From Paracoccaceae bacterium (GTDB lineage: Bacteria; Pseudomonadota; Alphaproteobacteria; Rhodobacterales; Rhodobacteraceae), in the NCBI GenBank assembly GCA_016764835.1, contig JAESRD010000208.1, forward strand, positions 1-9,148: 9,148 nucleotides of DNA, given 5' to 3'. Positions 1 through 6,122 of the stretch are shown one piece after another; the stretch's first letter is position 1, and each line of letters begins with the position of its first letter. Position numbers and translations under genes: made by a program. The notes beneath the pieces were generated by a model. It saw only the letters and a program-made list of their open reading frames with translations. It did no database searches and was not told where the DNA came from.

Positions 1-468
1 CTCTATTATAGGCTTGACCTGATGCGCGTGCGCGTCCCGTCGCTGCGCGAGCGGACCGAGGACATTCCGATCTTATTTCGTCATTATGTGGCGCAGGCCT
101 GCGAACAGGCCAATCTGCCCCTGCCAGAGATCACCGAAGCGCTGCTGTCAGAGCTGATGGCCCGCGACTGGCCGGGCAATGCGCGGGCGCTGATGACAAC
201 GGCGATGCGCTTTGCGCTGGGCCTAAGTGAAGAGCGGCTAGACGCGGGGGGCCAACCCGAAGGGCTGGGGCTGGCCGAGCAACTGGCGCGGGTGGAGCGC
301 AGCTTGCTGGTCGAGGCTCTGCGCCGCCATAAGGGCCATGCCAGCGACACGGCCAAGGCGCTGAAACTGCCGCGCAAGACGTTTTATGACAAGCTGGCGC
401 GCCACGGGTTGCGGGCCGATGATTACCGCGGGACGATCAGCGGGGGGGGCGTGGCCGATGCGGGCTAG
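1..468 (+). CDS. dctD: C4-dicarboxylate response regulator DctD-like, 3' end only
   Basis: The reading frame is open from base 1 and ends at TAG 466-468, so only the last 155 residues are present. The first residues (LYYRLDLMRVRVPSLRERTE, then DIPIL) are the typical end of a sigma-54-interacting AAA+ domain. The C-terminal part carries a Fis-type helix-turn-helix containing PRKTFYDKLARHGL, a pattern characteristic of DctD rather than NtrC or other family members. In characterised systems DctD is phosphorylated by the sensor kinase DctB and activates sigma-54-dependent transcription of C4-dicarboxylate transport genes. Here it lies directly upstream of dctPQM in the same direction, which fits that role. 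The receiver domain and the Walker and GAFTGA motifs lie outside the window and could not be checked. A short glycine-rich tail follows the helix-turn-helix. Another NtrC-class activator is possible but less likely. Confidence 0.82.
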   Translation, partial: LYYRLDLMRVRVPSLRERTEDIPILFRHYVAQACEQANLPLPEITEALLSELMARDWPGNARALMTTAMRFALGLSEERLDAGGQPEGLGLAEQLARVERSLLVEALRRHKGHASDTAKALKLPRKTFYDKLARHGLRADDYRGTISGGGVADAG

Positions 469-696
469 TTTGCGGGCCAAAGTGGCGGCGGTTTGTGACA
501 AGAAGATCGACCAAAAGGGCGCAGGCGTCGGCCTGTCATTCTATGCGTTCTTTGCCAATAAAAACGACGACCCGGCGCTGCTGATGGAGGCCGCACAGTG
601 GTGGATTATAACCCATAGACTTGATCACTTTGAAAAAGCCACAAAGATAAAAGCGCTTATCATTTCGGGAAAATAGCACCGGGCGCTGGCTAAAAC

Positions 697-714
697 TGTG
701 TGGATTTTCGCACA
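697..714. promoter_or_regulatory. Partly palindromic element, candidate activator site
   Basis: The 18-mer TGTGTGGATTTTCGCACA has outer TGTG/CACA arms and further symmetric positions inside, with mismatches near the centre. It sits about 240 bp upstream of dctP, a normal distance for an enhancer-type activator site. Assignment to DctD is inference from position only. Confidence 0.35.
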
Positions 715-724
715 AATCATCGCA

Positions 725-739
725 GTTCTGTGTGAGAAC
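725..739. promoter_or_regulatory. Perfect inverted repeat, candidate activator site
   Basis: GTTCT and AGAAC form a perfect 5-bp inverted repeat around a 5-base spacer (GTGTG). It lies 10 bp downstream of the 697-714 element, so the two dyads are centred 26.5 bp apart (705.5 and 732). Two closely spaced dyads are what an oligomeric activator such as DctD would bind, but arms this short could also occur by chance. Confidence 0.3.
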
Positions 740-822
740 CCGCCCGCCTTGGCAACATGACCATGGGGCAATTGCGCCAGTTCCTGCCTATTCCCTTATT
801 AACAAATGATAAATTTTCATAA

Positions 823-842
823 CCCCGCAAACGGGGAATTTT
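823..842 (+). terminator. CCCCG/CGGGG hairpin followed by AATTTT
   Basis: CCCCG (823-827), a CAAA loop and CGGGG (832-836) form a short but perfect hairpin followed by AATTTT. It resembles a weak intrinsic terminator. It could stop readthrough from dctD, or act as a leader structure if transcription starts upstream of it. Five base pairs is short for a strong terminator. Confidence 0.35.
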
Positions 843-883
843 GCTTGAGCCGCGTCCTTTCATGGTGCCCTGTGAGGCCAAGC

Positions 884-929
884 TCTCCGTAACGGAGATG
901 ACTTGTTCTCCGTAATGGAGATGACCTGT
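884..929. repeat. Tandem 23-bp palindrome-containing repeat before dctP
   Basis: Two adjacent 23-bp copies (884-906 and 907-929) differ at only two positions. Each contains a dyad: CTCCGTAACGGAG in the first copy, with perfect 6-bp arms around one central base, and CTCCGTAATGGAG in the second, with one mismatched pair. The spacing equals about two helical turns, so two protein dimers could bind on the same DNA face. In RNA each copy could form only a strained hairpin because the loop is one base. The block ends 14 bases before the dctP ribosome binding site. Confidence 0.7.
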
Positions 930-953
930 ATTGTGATCCTTTGGGAGGAAACC

Positions 954-1967
954 ATGAAATATTTAGCTGCTGCGGCCTCTGCCGCTGCTCTGTCACTTGC
1001 CGCCACTGCCAGCTTTGCTGACCCTATGGGCTGTGACGATGGCGAAATCGTTGTAAAATTTAGCCACGTGACCAACTCGGACCGTCACCCCAAAGGCATT
1101 GCAGCTTCGTTGCTGATGGAGCGGGTCAATGCTGAGATGGACGGTGTGATGTGCATCGAGGTTTTCCCGAACTCAACGCTGTATAATGACAACCAAGTGC
1201 TTGAAGCCATGCTTCAGGGCGATGTGCAACTTGCAGCGCCCTCGCTGTCCAAGTTTGAAGCGTTCACCCGCCAGTTCCGTATCTTCGATCTGCCATTCAT
1301 GTTTAACGACATTGATGCGGTTGACGCGTTCCAAGCCTCTGAAACCGGCCAAGACATGCTTGATAGTATGCAGCGTCGCGGGCTTCAGGGCCTTGAATTC
1401 TGGCATAATGGCATGAAGCAATTCTCGGCCAATGTCCCGCTGCTTGATCCGTCTGATGCTGAAGGCCTGAAGTTCCGGGTTCAGACGTCTGATGTGCTGA
1501 TTGCACAGATGGAAGCGCTGGGCGCATCACCACAGCCGATGGCGTTTTCCGAAGTATATGGCGCATTGCAAACCGGCGTTGTTGATGGCCAAGAGAACAC
1601 ATGGTCCAACATCTACGGCAAGAAGTTCTTTGAGGTCCAAGACGGCACAACAGAGACCAACCATGGTATCATCGACTATCTCGTCGTGACATCGGTTGAT
1701 TGGCTCGACAGCCTTGACCCGGAAGTGCGTGACCAGTTCACCACCATTCTGCATGAGGTCACCTTGCTGCGTAACAGCGAAGCCTTTGCCGTGAACGAGA
1801 CTGCACGTCAGTCGGTTATTGATGCTGGCGGTGTGGTGCGTGAGCTAACGGCCGAGCAACGCCAAGCATGGGTTGAGACCATGATGCCCGTCTGGGCGCA
1901 GTTCGTTGATGATGTGGGCCAAGAGAACATCGATGCTGCGCAGGCAATCAACGCCTCGCAAATGTAA
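954..1967 (+). CDS. dctP: TRAP transporter C4-dicarboxylate-binding protein DctP
   Basis: This 337-residue periplasmic binding protein captures dicarboxylates (malate, succinate and fumarate in the characterised family) and delivers them to the DctQM permease. Residues 1-22 are a signal peptide with a Lys near the start, an Ala-rich core and an SFA-D cleavage site. The mature protein carries typical DctP blocks: VKFSHVT (34-40), EVFPNSTLY (69-77), LQGDVQLAAPSLSKFE (87-102), FDLPFMF (111-117), the ligand-binding Arg region KFRVQTSD (Arg175) and GVVDGQENTWSNIYGKKFFEVQ (208-229). Length is normal for the family. ATG 954 is preferred because GGAGG (944-948) sits five bases before it and the signal peptide begins there; the in-frame extension from TTG 903 would run through the repeat. 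Cys27 and Cys67 are the only mature cysteines and might form a disulfide. Substrate is inferred from family. Confidence 0.93.
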   Translation: MKYLAAAASAAALSLAATASFADPMGCDDGEIVVKFSHVTNSDRHPKGIAASLLMERVNAEMDGVMCIEVFPNSTLYNDNQVLEAMLQGDVQLAAPSLSKFEAFTRQFRIFDLPFMFNDIDAVDAFQASETGQDMLDSMQRRGLQGLEFWHNGMKQFSANVPLLDPSDAEGLKFRVQTSDVLIAQMEALGASPQPMAFSEVYGALQTGVVDGQENTWSNIYGKKFFEVQDGTTETNHGIIDYLVVTSVDWLDSLDPEVRDQFTTILHEVTLLRNSEAFAVNETARQSVIDAGGVVRELTAEQRQAWVETMMPVWAQFVDDVGQENIDAAQAINASQM

Positions 1968-1973
1968 ATGACT

Positions 1974-2005
1974 GGCCCGCCGCATTACAATGTGGCGGGC
2001 CTTTT
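1974..2005 (+). terminator. Strong intercistronic hairpin between dctP and dctQ
   Basis: GGCCCGCC (1974-1981) pairs with GGCGGGCC (1994-2001), and the stem continues inward through a G-U pair and CAT/ATG to a four-base loop (TACA). TTTT then AA follows. It starts six bases after the dctP stop. It has the form of an intrinsic terminator with a short U-tract, so it probably both attenuates transcription into dctQM and protects the 3' end of a dctP message. The expected outcome is more binding protein than permease. Confidence 0.8.
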
Positions 2006-2095
2006 AATAAGCCGAGTGCAGGGGCCAGGGGCCATATTGCCGAGGCTGCAAATGGACGCAAAGTGTCTATTTTCAAACCATGAGGGGAGGGGGCC

Positions 2096-2848
2096 ATGCA
2101 GGGCTCTGAAAGTGCCGCCGAGCGCGGCTGGTTCGCGCGTGCGATCGATACAGCTGAAGAGGGCTTTATCGCCTTGCTGCTCGGGCTGATGACCATGATT
2201 ACATTTGCCAATGTTGTTTTGCGCAAGGGCAACGGGACGTGGTTGTTCAACAAGATTGAGAGCATTTTCAACATTGATCTGCCTGCCTCGTTGCTTTGGG
2301 GGCTGGAGACGGTGCTTATCTTGTTTGCTTGGCTGGTTCTGTTTGGCATCAGCTACGGTTTCAAGGTTAGGGCGCATCTGGGCGTTGACGCGGTGCTTAA
2401 CGTTGTCAGCTCCCCCATGCGCAAAACGCTGGTGATGATCTCGGCGCTGTGTTGCATCGCTTATGGCGGGTTGATGATGAAAGGTGCGTGGGATTACTGG
2501 GCGCCCTTTGCCGGCTACCAGCGCACCGAGGGCCAATGGTTCCCCACCGGGTTTGACGAGCGCACCCGCGATCAGGCGTTCTACGAGACCGATCAGGTGC
2601 CGATCCCGTGCTGCAAAGCCTATCTCGAAGAACATTTCAACTTTGGTGAGGAATACGAAAAGATGCCGCGCTTTGTGCCCTATGTCATCTTGCCTGTTGG
2701 TATCGCGTTGATGCTGTTTCGCATTTTGCAGGCCACAGCGGCCGTTATGCGCGGCCGGGCCAGTAGCCTGATTGCCAGCCATGAAGCCGAAGAAGCGGTC
2801 GAAGAAGCCGGGCTGCGCAATGCAGCGGCAGAAGCAGCGGAGCGCTAG
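2096..2848 (+). CDS. dctQ: TRAP transporter small permease DctQ
   Basis: This 250-residue inner-membrane protein is the small subunit of the TRAP permease and pairs with DctM. Four hydrophobic segments are visible at about 22-42, 66-88, 110-130 and 192-213, the DctQ topology. Helix one ends in FANVVLRK and helix two contains LLWGLETVLILFAWLVLFGI, followed by AHLGVD, all typical of the family. The loop between helices three and four is long (about 131-190), with aromatic and charged residues and a Cys-Cys pair at 171-172. A hydrophilic Ala/Glu-rich tail (about 228-250) is predicted to be helical. The protein is longer than many DctQ proteins because of the loop and tail, as seen in rhodobacterial C4-dicarboxylate systems. 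The start is supported by the very purine-rich GAGGGGAGGGGG at 2082-2093. dctM follows after three bases. Confidence 0.88.
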   Translation: MQGSESAAERGWFARAIDTAEEGFIALLLGLMTMITFANVVLRKGNGTWLFNKIESIFNIDLPASLLWGLETVLILFAWLVLFGISYGFKVRAHLGVDAVLNVVSSPMRKTLVMISALCCIAYGGLMMKGAWDYWAPFAGYQRTEGQWFPTGFDERTRDQAFYETDQVPIPCCKAYLEEHFNFGEEYEKMPRFVPYVILPVGIALMLFRILQATAAVMRGRASSLIASHEAEEAVEEAGLRNAAAEAAER

Positions 2849-2851
2849 AAC

Positions 2852-4306
2852 ATGGCAGTCATATTCCTCTTCTCAATGATCGTCGGCCTGTTGCTGATCG
2901 GCGTGCCGATCGCCGTTAGCCTTGGCCTGTCCTCCATGCTGTTCCTGCTGATCTATTCTGATGCCTCTTTGGCCTCGGTCGCGCAGTCGCTCTACCAAGC
3001 CATGGCCGGGCATTATACGCTGCTTGCCATCCCGTTCTTCGTGCTGGCATCCTCGTTTATGTCAACCGGCGGCGTGGCCAAACGGATTATCCGCTTTGCC
3101 ATTGCTTGCGTCGGTCACCTTCAGGGCGGCCTAGCGATTGCCGGGGTTCTGGCCTGTATGATGTTTGCGGCCCTGTCGGGCTCTTCGCCTGCCACCGTTG
3201 TGGCCATCGGCTCAATTGTTATCACCGCCATGCGCCAAGCTGGCTATACCAAAGACTTCGCCGCAGGCGTGATCTGTAATGCCGGGACGCTGGGTATTCT
3301 TATCCCGCCCTCCATTGTTATGGTCGTCTACGCATCGGCCACTGACGTATCTGTTGGCCGGATGTTCTTGGCCGGGGTTATTCCGGGCATTTTGGCGGGC
3401 ACAATGCTGATGTTCACCATCTGGGTCATGGCCCGGATCAAGAACATGCCCAGAGGCGAATGGGCCGGTTGGGGCGAGATCTGGCGCAGTTTCCGCGATG
3501 CGTTTTGGGGCCTTATGCTGATCGTTATCATCATGGGCGGCATCTACGGCCACCCTTGGTTTGGCGGCTATGAGATCACTGACGCCGAAGGTATCCGCCA
3601 AGCGGTGTTTGGCATGCATTGGAAAAACGGGGCCTTTACGCCAACTGAAGCCGCTGCCGTTGCTGCAATTTATGCCTTCTTTGTTGCCACCTATATCTAC
3701 CGCGATATGGGGCCACTGGCTGGCAAAGACGGGGGGCCACCGGTTAGCCTGATGAAAAAGCCATGGGCGATTGTCACGGGCTTTTTTCATGCCGATACCC
3801 GCAAGACCCTGTTCGAAGGCGGCAAGCTGACCATCACACTGATGTTCATCATCGCCAATGCGCTGATCCTCAAACATGTACTGACTGATGAGCAGATCCC
3901 GCAACATATTGCGGATTCGATGCTCAGCGCTGGGCTGGGGCCGATCATGTTCCTGATCGTCGTCAACGTGATCTTGCTGATCGGTGGGCAGTTCATGGAG
4001 CCATCTGGTCTGATCGTGATTGTCGCCCCAATGGTGTTCCCAATCGCCATTGAGCTGGGCATTGATCCAATCCATCTGGGCATCATCATGGTGGTCAACA
4101 TGGAGATCGGGATGATCACACCGCCAGTGGGGCTGAACCTGTTCGTCACTTCTGGGGTTGCGGGCATGTCGATGATGGCCGTGGTCCGGGCGTCGCTGCC
4201 ATTCTTGGCCGTGCTCTTCGTCTTCTTGATCATGATCACATATATTCCGTGGATTTCGACTGTGTTGCCAAACTCGGTGATGGGGCCGGAGATTGTGATC
4301 CAGTAG
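2852..4306 (+). CDS. dctM: TRAP transporter large permease DctM
   Basis: This 484-residue polytopic membrane protein is the large, transport-catalysing subunit of the TRAP permease, which uses an ion gradient. Hydrophobic segments cover nearly the whole length. Family motifs appear in order: ALSGSSPATVVAIGSIV (107-123), GTLGILIPPSI (145-155), FTPTEAAAVA (262-271), GGQFMEPSG (378-386) and ITPPVGLNLFV (422-432). It is somewhat longer than the roughly 430-440 residues common for DctM. The extra length lies mainly at about 238-258 and in a polar loop at about 284-318. Its start overlaps no other gene but lies only three bases after the dctQ stop, so translation is probably coupled. A strong terminator begins 25 bases after its stop and closes the operon. 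Confidence 0.92.
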   Translation: MAVIFLFSMIVGLLLIGVPIAVSLGLSSMLFLLIYSDASLASVAQSLYQAMAGHYTLLAIPFFVLASSFMSTGGVAKRIIRFAIACVGHLQGGLAIAGVLACMMFAALSGSSPATVVAIGSIVITAMRQAGYTKDFAAGVICNAGTLGILIPPSIVMVVYASATDVSVGRMFLAGVIPGILAGTMLMFTIWVMARIKNMPRGEWAGWGEIWRSFRDAFWGLMLIVIIMGGIYGHPWFGGYEITDAEGIRQAVFGMHWKNGAFTPTEAAAVAAIYAFFVATYIYRDMGPLAGKDGGPPVSLMKKPWAIVTGFFHADTRKTLFEGGKLTITLMFIIANALILKHVLTDEQIPQHIADSMLSAGLGPIMFLIVVNVILLIGGQFMEPSGLIVIVAPMVFPIAIELGIDPIHLGIIMVVNMEIGMITPPVGLNLFVTSGVAGMSMMAVVRASLPFLAVLFVFLIMITYIPWISTVLPNSVMGPEIVIQ

Positions 4307-4331
4307 AGCTGGGTTGTGATGAGTAGCTAGG

Positions 4332-4362
4332 AAAGCCCGCGCCAAATGGTGCGGGCTTTTTT
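4332..4362 (+). terminator. Rho-independent terminator of dctPQM
   Basis: AAAGCCCGCGCC (4332-4343) pairs with GGTGCGGGCTTT (4348-4359) around an AAAT loop, giving a 12-bp stem with a single G-U pair and ending in six T residues (4357-4362). This is a textbook intrinsic terminator. Because the stem ends in A/T runs on both sides, it could also work in the opposite direction. Confidence 0.92.
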
Positions 4363-4622
4363 CGTTGGCGGGCAAGATGTGGCGCGGCTCTTAACACTGG
4401 CCAATATTGGGCGCGGTTGGCGAGGGAGTAACAGCAAGTTTAAGTATAAGCGCCGGGCGTCTTTGCTCCAATAAGCCAAATGGCGGTTTTGTCGTCGATT
4501 TTTGACATTTAGGCTGGTAGCGTAAAGAGCGGCCGTGGGGCCGAGGCGCGGTATTTCAGCTGTGTTTTATCTAAGATTTTGTTGAATTACTTTTACCGAA
4601 ATTTGGCTTTGGGAGTTTACGA
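4363..4622. other. Intergenic region before the DUF6404 gene
   Basis: No gene or clear hairpin is visible. The last 60 bases are AT-rich compared with the surroundings and probably contain the promoter of the following small gene, but no hexamer pair stands out. GGGAG at 4611-4615 is the ribosome binding site of that gene. Confidence 0.4.
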
Positions 4623-4973
4623 ATGGACCTGTATGAGGACCGACTTCAAAAAGCCAATGATGAGCTTGCCCGTGCTGGGATTTGGGCATCGAACGCGAAC
4701 CCGCCTTATACCAAAATGCTGAGACAATTGGGGCTGAAACCGCGGCCCCCGCACTACGTTTCCTTTTGGGAAATTGTTATAGTCCAAGGCATTTTGTTTG
4801 GCGTTTTGTGGGGTATTATTATCTGGCTGTCGGTTTGGAGCGTTCAAGGCGTGGCAGCCATTGTCTCGATTATAGCGGCTTTTTCAGCCGGAGCGCTGTT
4901 TGGATTTTGCATGGCTTTGTATTACCGATATGGCCGGAAACGCTATGGCTTGCGCACTTGGGAAGCACTTTGA
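4623..4973 (+). CDS. DUF6404-like small membrane protein
   Basis: The 116-residue product has a short hydrophilic N-terminus containing NPPYTKMLRQLGLKPRPPHY (26-45). Two hydrophobic helices follow (about 49-71 and 76-99), then a basic cytoplasmic-type tail, YYRYGRKRYGL followed by RTWEAL. The pattern of a PPH motif, an FGVLWG first helix and an ALYYRYGRKRYGL-type end matches, as I recall it, the uncharacterised DUF6404 family of small two-helix membrane proteins; no function is established. GGGAG (4611-4615) precedes ATG 4623 by seven bases. It stands alone between the dctPQM terminator and the BKACE cluster, with long gaps on both sides, so its context gives no functional clue. That it is a real gene is well supported by the topology and ribosome binding site; the family name is less certain. 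Confidence 0.75.
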   Translation: MDLYEDRLQKANDELARAGIWASNANPPYTKMLRQLGLKPRPPHYVSFWEIVIVQGILFGVLWGIIIWLSVWSVQGVAAIVSIIAAFSAGALFGFCMALYYRYGRKRYGLRTWEAL

Positions 4974-5266
4974 CTTGATTGCCTATCAGACGAGGCTGGT
5001 GCGATTTTGGCACAACTGGGCCGAATGACTGGCCAAAGATAAGCGTCATAAAGTCGGTATGCGCCGTAGCTGTGGCAGGCATAATTTTTAGGTCTGATCG
5101 CCAACGCAAAGTAAAACAGCCAGATATTCCAAACGCTGCTCGCTACAACCGGGCAGCTATAGCGCCGCAGCAATAAGATGATCTCAGGTATTTGCGTGAA
5201 ACCCACTTGCAAGACCCCCGCGCGCAGGGCTTGTTGGGCACTAAGCCTCAGCCAAAGGACGCGCCC
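4974..5266. other. Intergenic region upstream of the BKACE gene
   Basis: About 290 bp without a convincing gene. A reverse-strand open frame (4943-5212) encodes a Cys-, Ser- and aromatic-rich peptide that I do not recognise and that overlaps the end of the DUF6404 gene. A CTTGCAAG palindrome lies at 5206-5213. The promoter of the downstream cluster should lie here, but no clear -35/-10 pair was found. AAAGGA at 5254-5259 is the ribosome binding site for the gene at 5267. Confidence 0.4.
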
Positions 5267-6094
5267 ATGTCAAACCCCTGCATCATCTGTGTTGCCATCA
5301 CCGGGTCTGTGCCGACCAAGGCCAATAACCCCGCCGTGCCGATCACCCTGCAAGAGCAGATCGAGAGCACGGTTGAGGCGTTTGAAGCCGGGGCCAGTAT
5401 TGCGCATTGTCATGTCCGCGACTCGCAGGGGCTGCCGACGGTCGATGCTGAGCGCTACGGCGCGCTCAAAGAGGCGCTAGAGAAGCATTGCCCCGGCATG
5501 ATCATTCAGCTCTCAACAGGTGGCCGCTCTGGCGCTGGGCGTGATCGCGGCGGCATGCTGCCGCTTGCGCCCGATATGGCCTCGCTCAGCGTTGGCTCGA
5601 ATAATTTTCCGACACGGGTTTATGAGAACAGCCCCGATCTGGTGCAATACCTGGCCTCCGAGATGCTCAAATACGGGGTGAAGCCTGAGATCGAAGCCTT
5701 TGACCTCAGTCATATTGTGCAGGCCACGCGGATGGCCGAGGCCGGGCTGCTCAAAGCGCCGCTTTATGTGCAATTTGTCATGGGCGTAAAGAACGCCATG
5801 CCCGCCGATAAAGAGATCTTTGATTTCTATATTCAGACCCTCAAACGCCTCGCGCCCGATGCGCTTTGGTGCGCTGCCGGTGTTGGCCCCAACCAGATTA
5901 TCGTCAGCGAATGGGCGATTGCGGCGGGCGGCCATACCCGCACCGGGCTTGAAGATAATATGCGGCTTGACCGCAGCACACTGGCCCCGTCAAACGCGGC
6001 ACTTGTCGCCCGCACGGCGCAGATTTGCGAACGTTACGCGCGGCCGGTGGCAACATGGCAGCAGGCCCGCGCCATTCTTGGCCTTGAACTTTAG
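5267..6094 (+). CDS. Beta-keto acid cleavage enzyme (BKACE, DUF849)
   Basis: The 275-residue product belongs to the zinc-dependent BKACE family (formerly DUF849). Members condense a beta-keto acid with acetyl-CoA and split it into acetoacetate and a new acyl-CoA; 3-keto-5-aminohexanoate cleavage enzyme (Kce) is the best-known example. The fold is a TIM barrel. The N-terminus has CVAITGSVPTKANNPAVPIT (8-27). The zinc ligands are visible as HCHVRD (His47, His49) and Glu229 in GGHTRTGLEDN (221-231); Kce uses an equivalent Glu. QLSTGGRSGAGRDRG (81-95) is the conserved Ser/Thr-Gly loop. ATG 5267 is chosen because AAAGGA (5254-5259) precedes it and the conserved fold starts there; the upstream in-frame ATG at 5192 adds 25 unconserved residues. 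The aldo/keto reductase follows after 28 bases. Which keto acid is cleaved cannot be read from the sequence. Confidence 0.9.
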   Translation: MSNPCIICVAITGSVPTKANNPAVPITLQEQIESTVEAFEAGASIAHCHVRDSQGLPTVDAERYGALKEALEKHCPGMIIQLSTGGRSGAGRDRGGMLPLAPDMASLSVGSNNFPTRVYENSPDLVQYLASEMLKYGVKPEIEAFDLSHIVQATRMAEAGLLKAPLYVQFVMGVKNAMPADKEIFDFYIQTLKRLAPDALWCAAGVGPNQIIVSEWAIAAGGHTRTGLEDNMRLDRSTLAPSNAALVARTAQICERYARPVATWQQARAILGLEL

Positions 6095-6122
6095 ACCGCC
6101 CCAAAAGTTGGAAAACTCACAA

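Larger units (their letters stand above)
469..953. other. Long dctD-dctP intergenic region
   Basis: About 485 bp separate the DctD stop from dctP. I see no convincing gene here; open frames reaching in from the dctD side look like chance. The stretch holds an 18-bp partly palindromic element (697-714), a 15-bp inverted repeat (725-739), an AT-rich block (about 791-822), a CCCCG/CGGGG hairpin (823-836) and a tandem palindromic repeat (884-929) just ahead of the dctP ribosome binding site. It is probably the regulatory region of dctPQM. I checked every GC dinucleotide from about 630 to 890 for a GG twelve bases upstream, as the -24/-12 signature requires, and found none. Confidence 0.6.

Noticed and set aside
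386..676. Open frame overlapping the end of dctD and extending into the leader, as a possible small gene
   Set aside because: It overlaps dctD in another frame, has no convincing ribosome binding site, and the peptide shows no recognisable domain or membrane pattern.
903..953. N-terminal extension of DctP from TTG 903
   Set aside because: It would be encoded by the tandem palindromic repeat and would precede the signal peptide. GGAGG at 944-948 clearly serves ATG 954.
3212..4375. Long reverse-strand open frame opposite dctM
   Set aside because: It is His- and Asp-rich in the way antisense frames of hydrophobic membrane genes usually are, and the + strand frame is a clear DctM.
5008..5022. 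TGGCAC followed by GGCC as a possible sigma-54 promoter upstream of the BKACE cluster
   Set aside because: The -24 half matches, but the -12 half has CC where the required GC should be.
4943..5212. Reverse-strand frame rich in aromatic residues, considered as a small membrane protein or a gene remnant
   Set aside because: It overlaps the DUF6404 gene end, has scattered Cys and Ser without continuous hydrophobic helices, and I recognised no family.
5820..6122. Long N-terminal extension of the aldo/keto reductase within the BKACE gene
   Set aside because: The extension is a shadow of the BKACE coding sequence in another frame. The conserved aldo/keto reductase fold starts just after ATG 6123.
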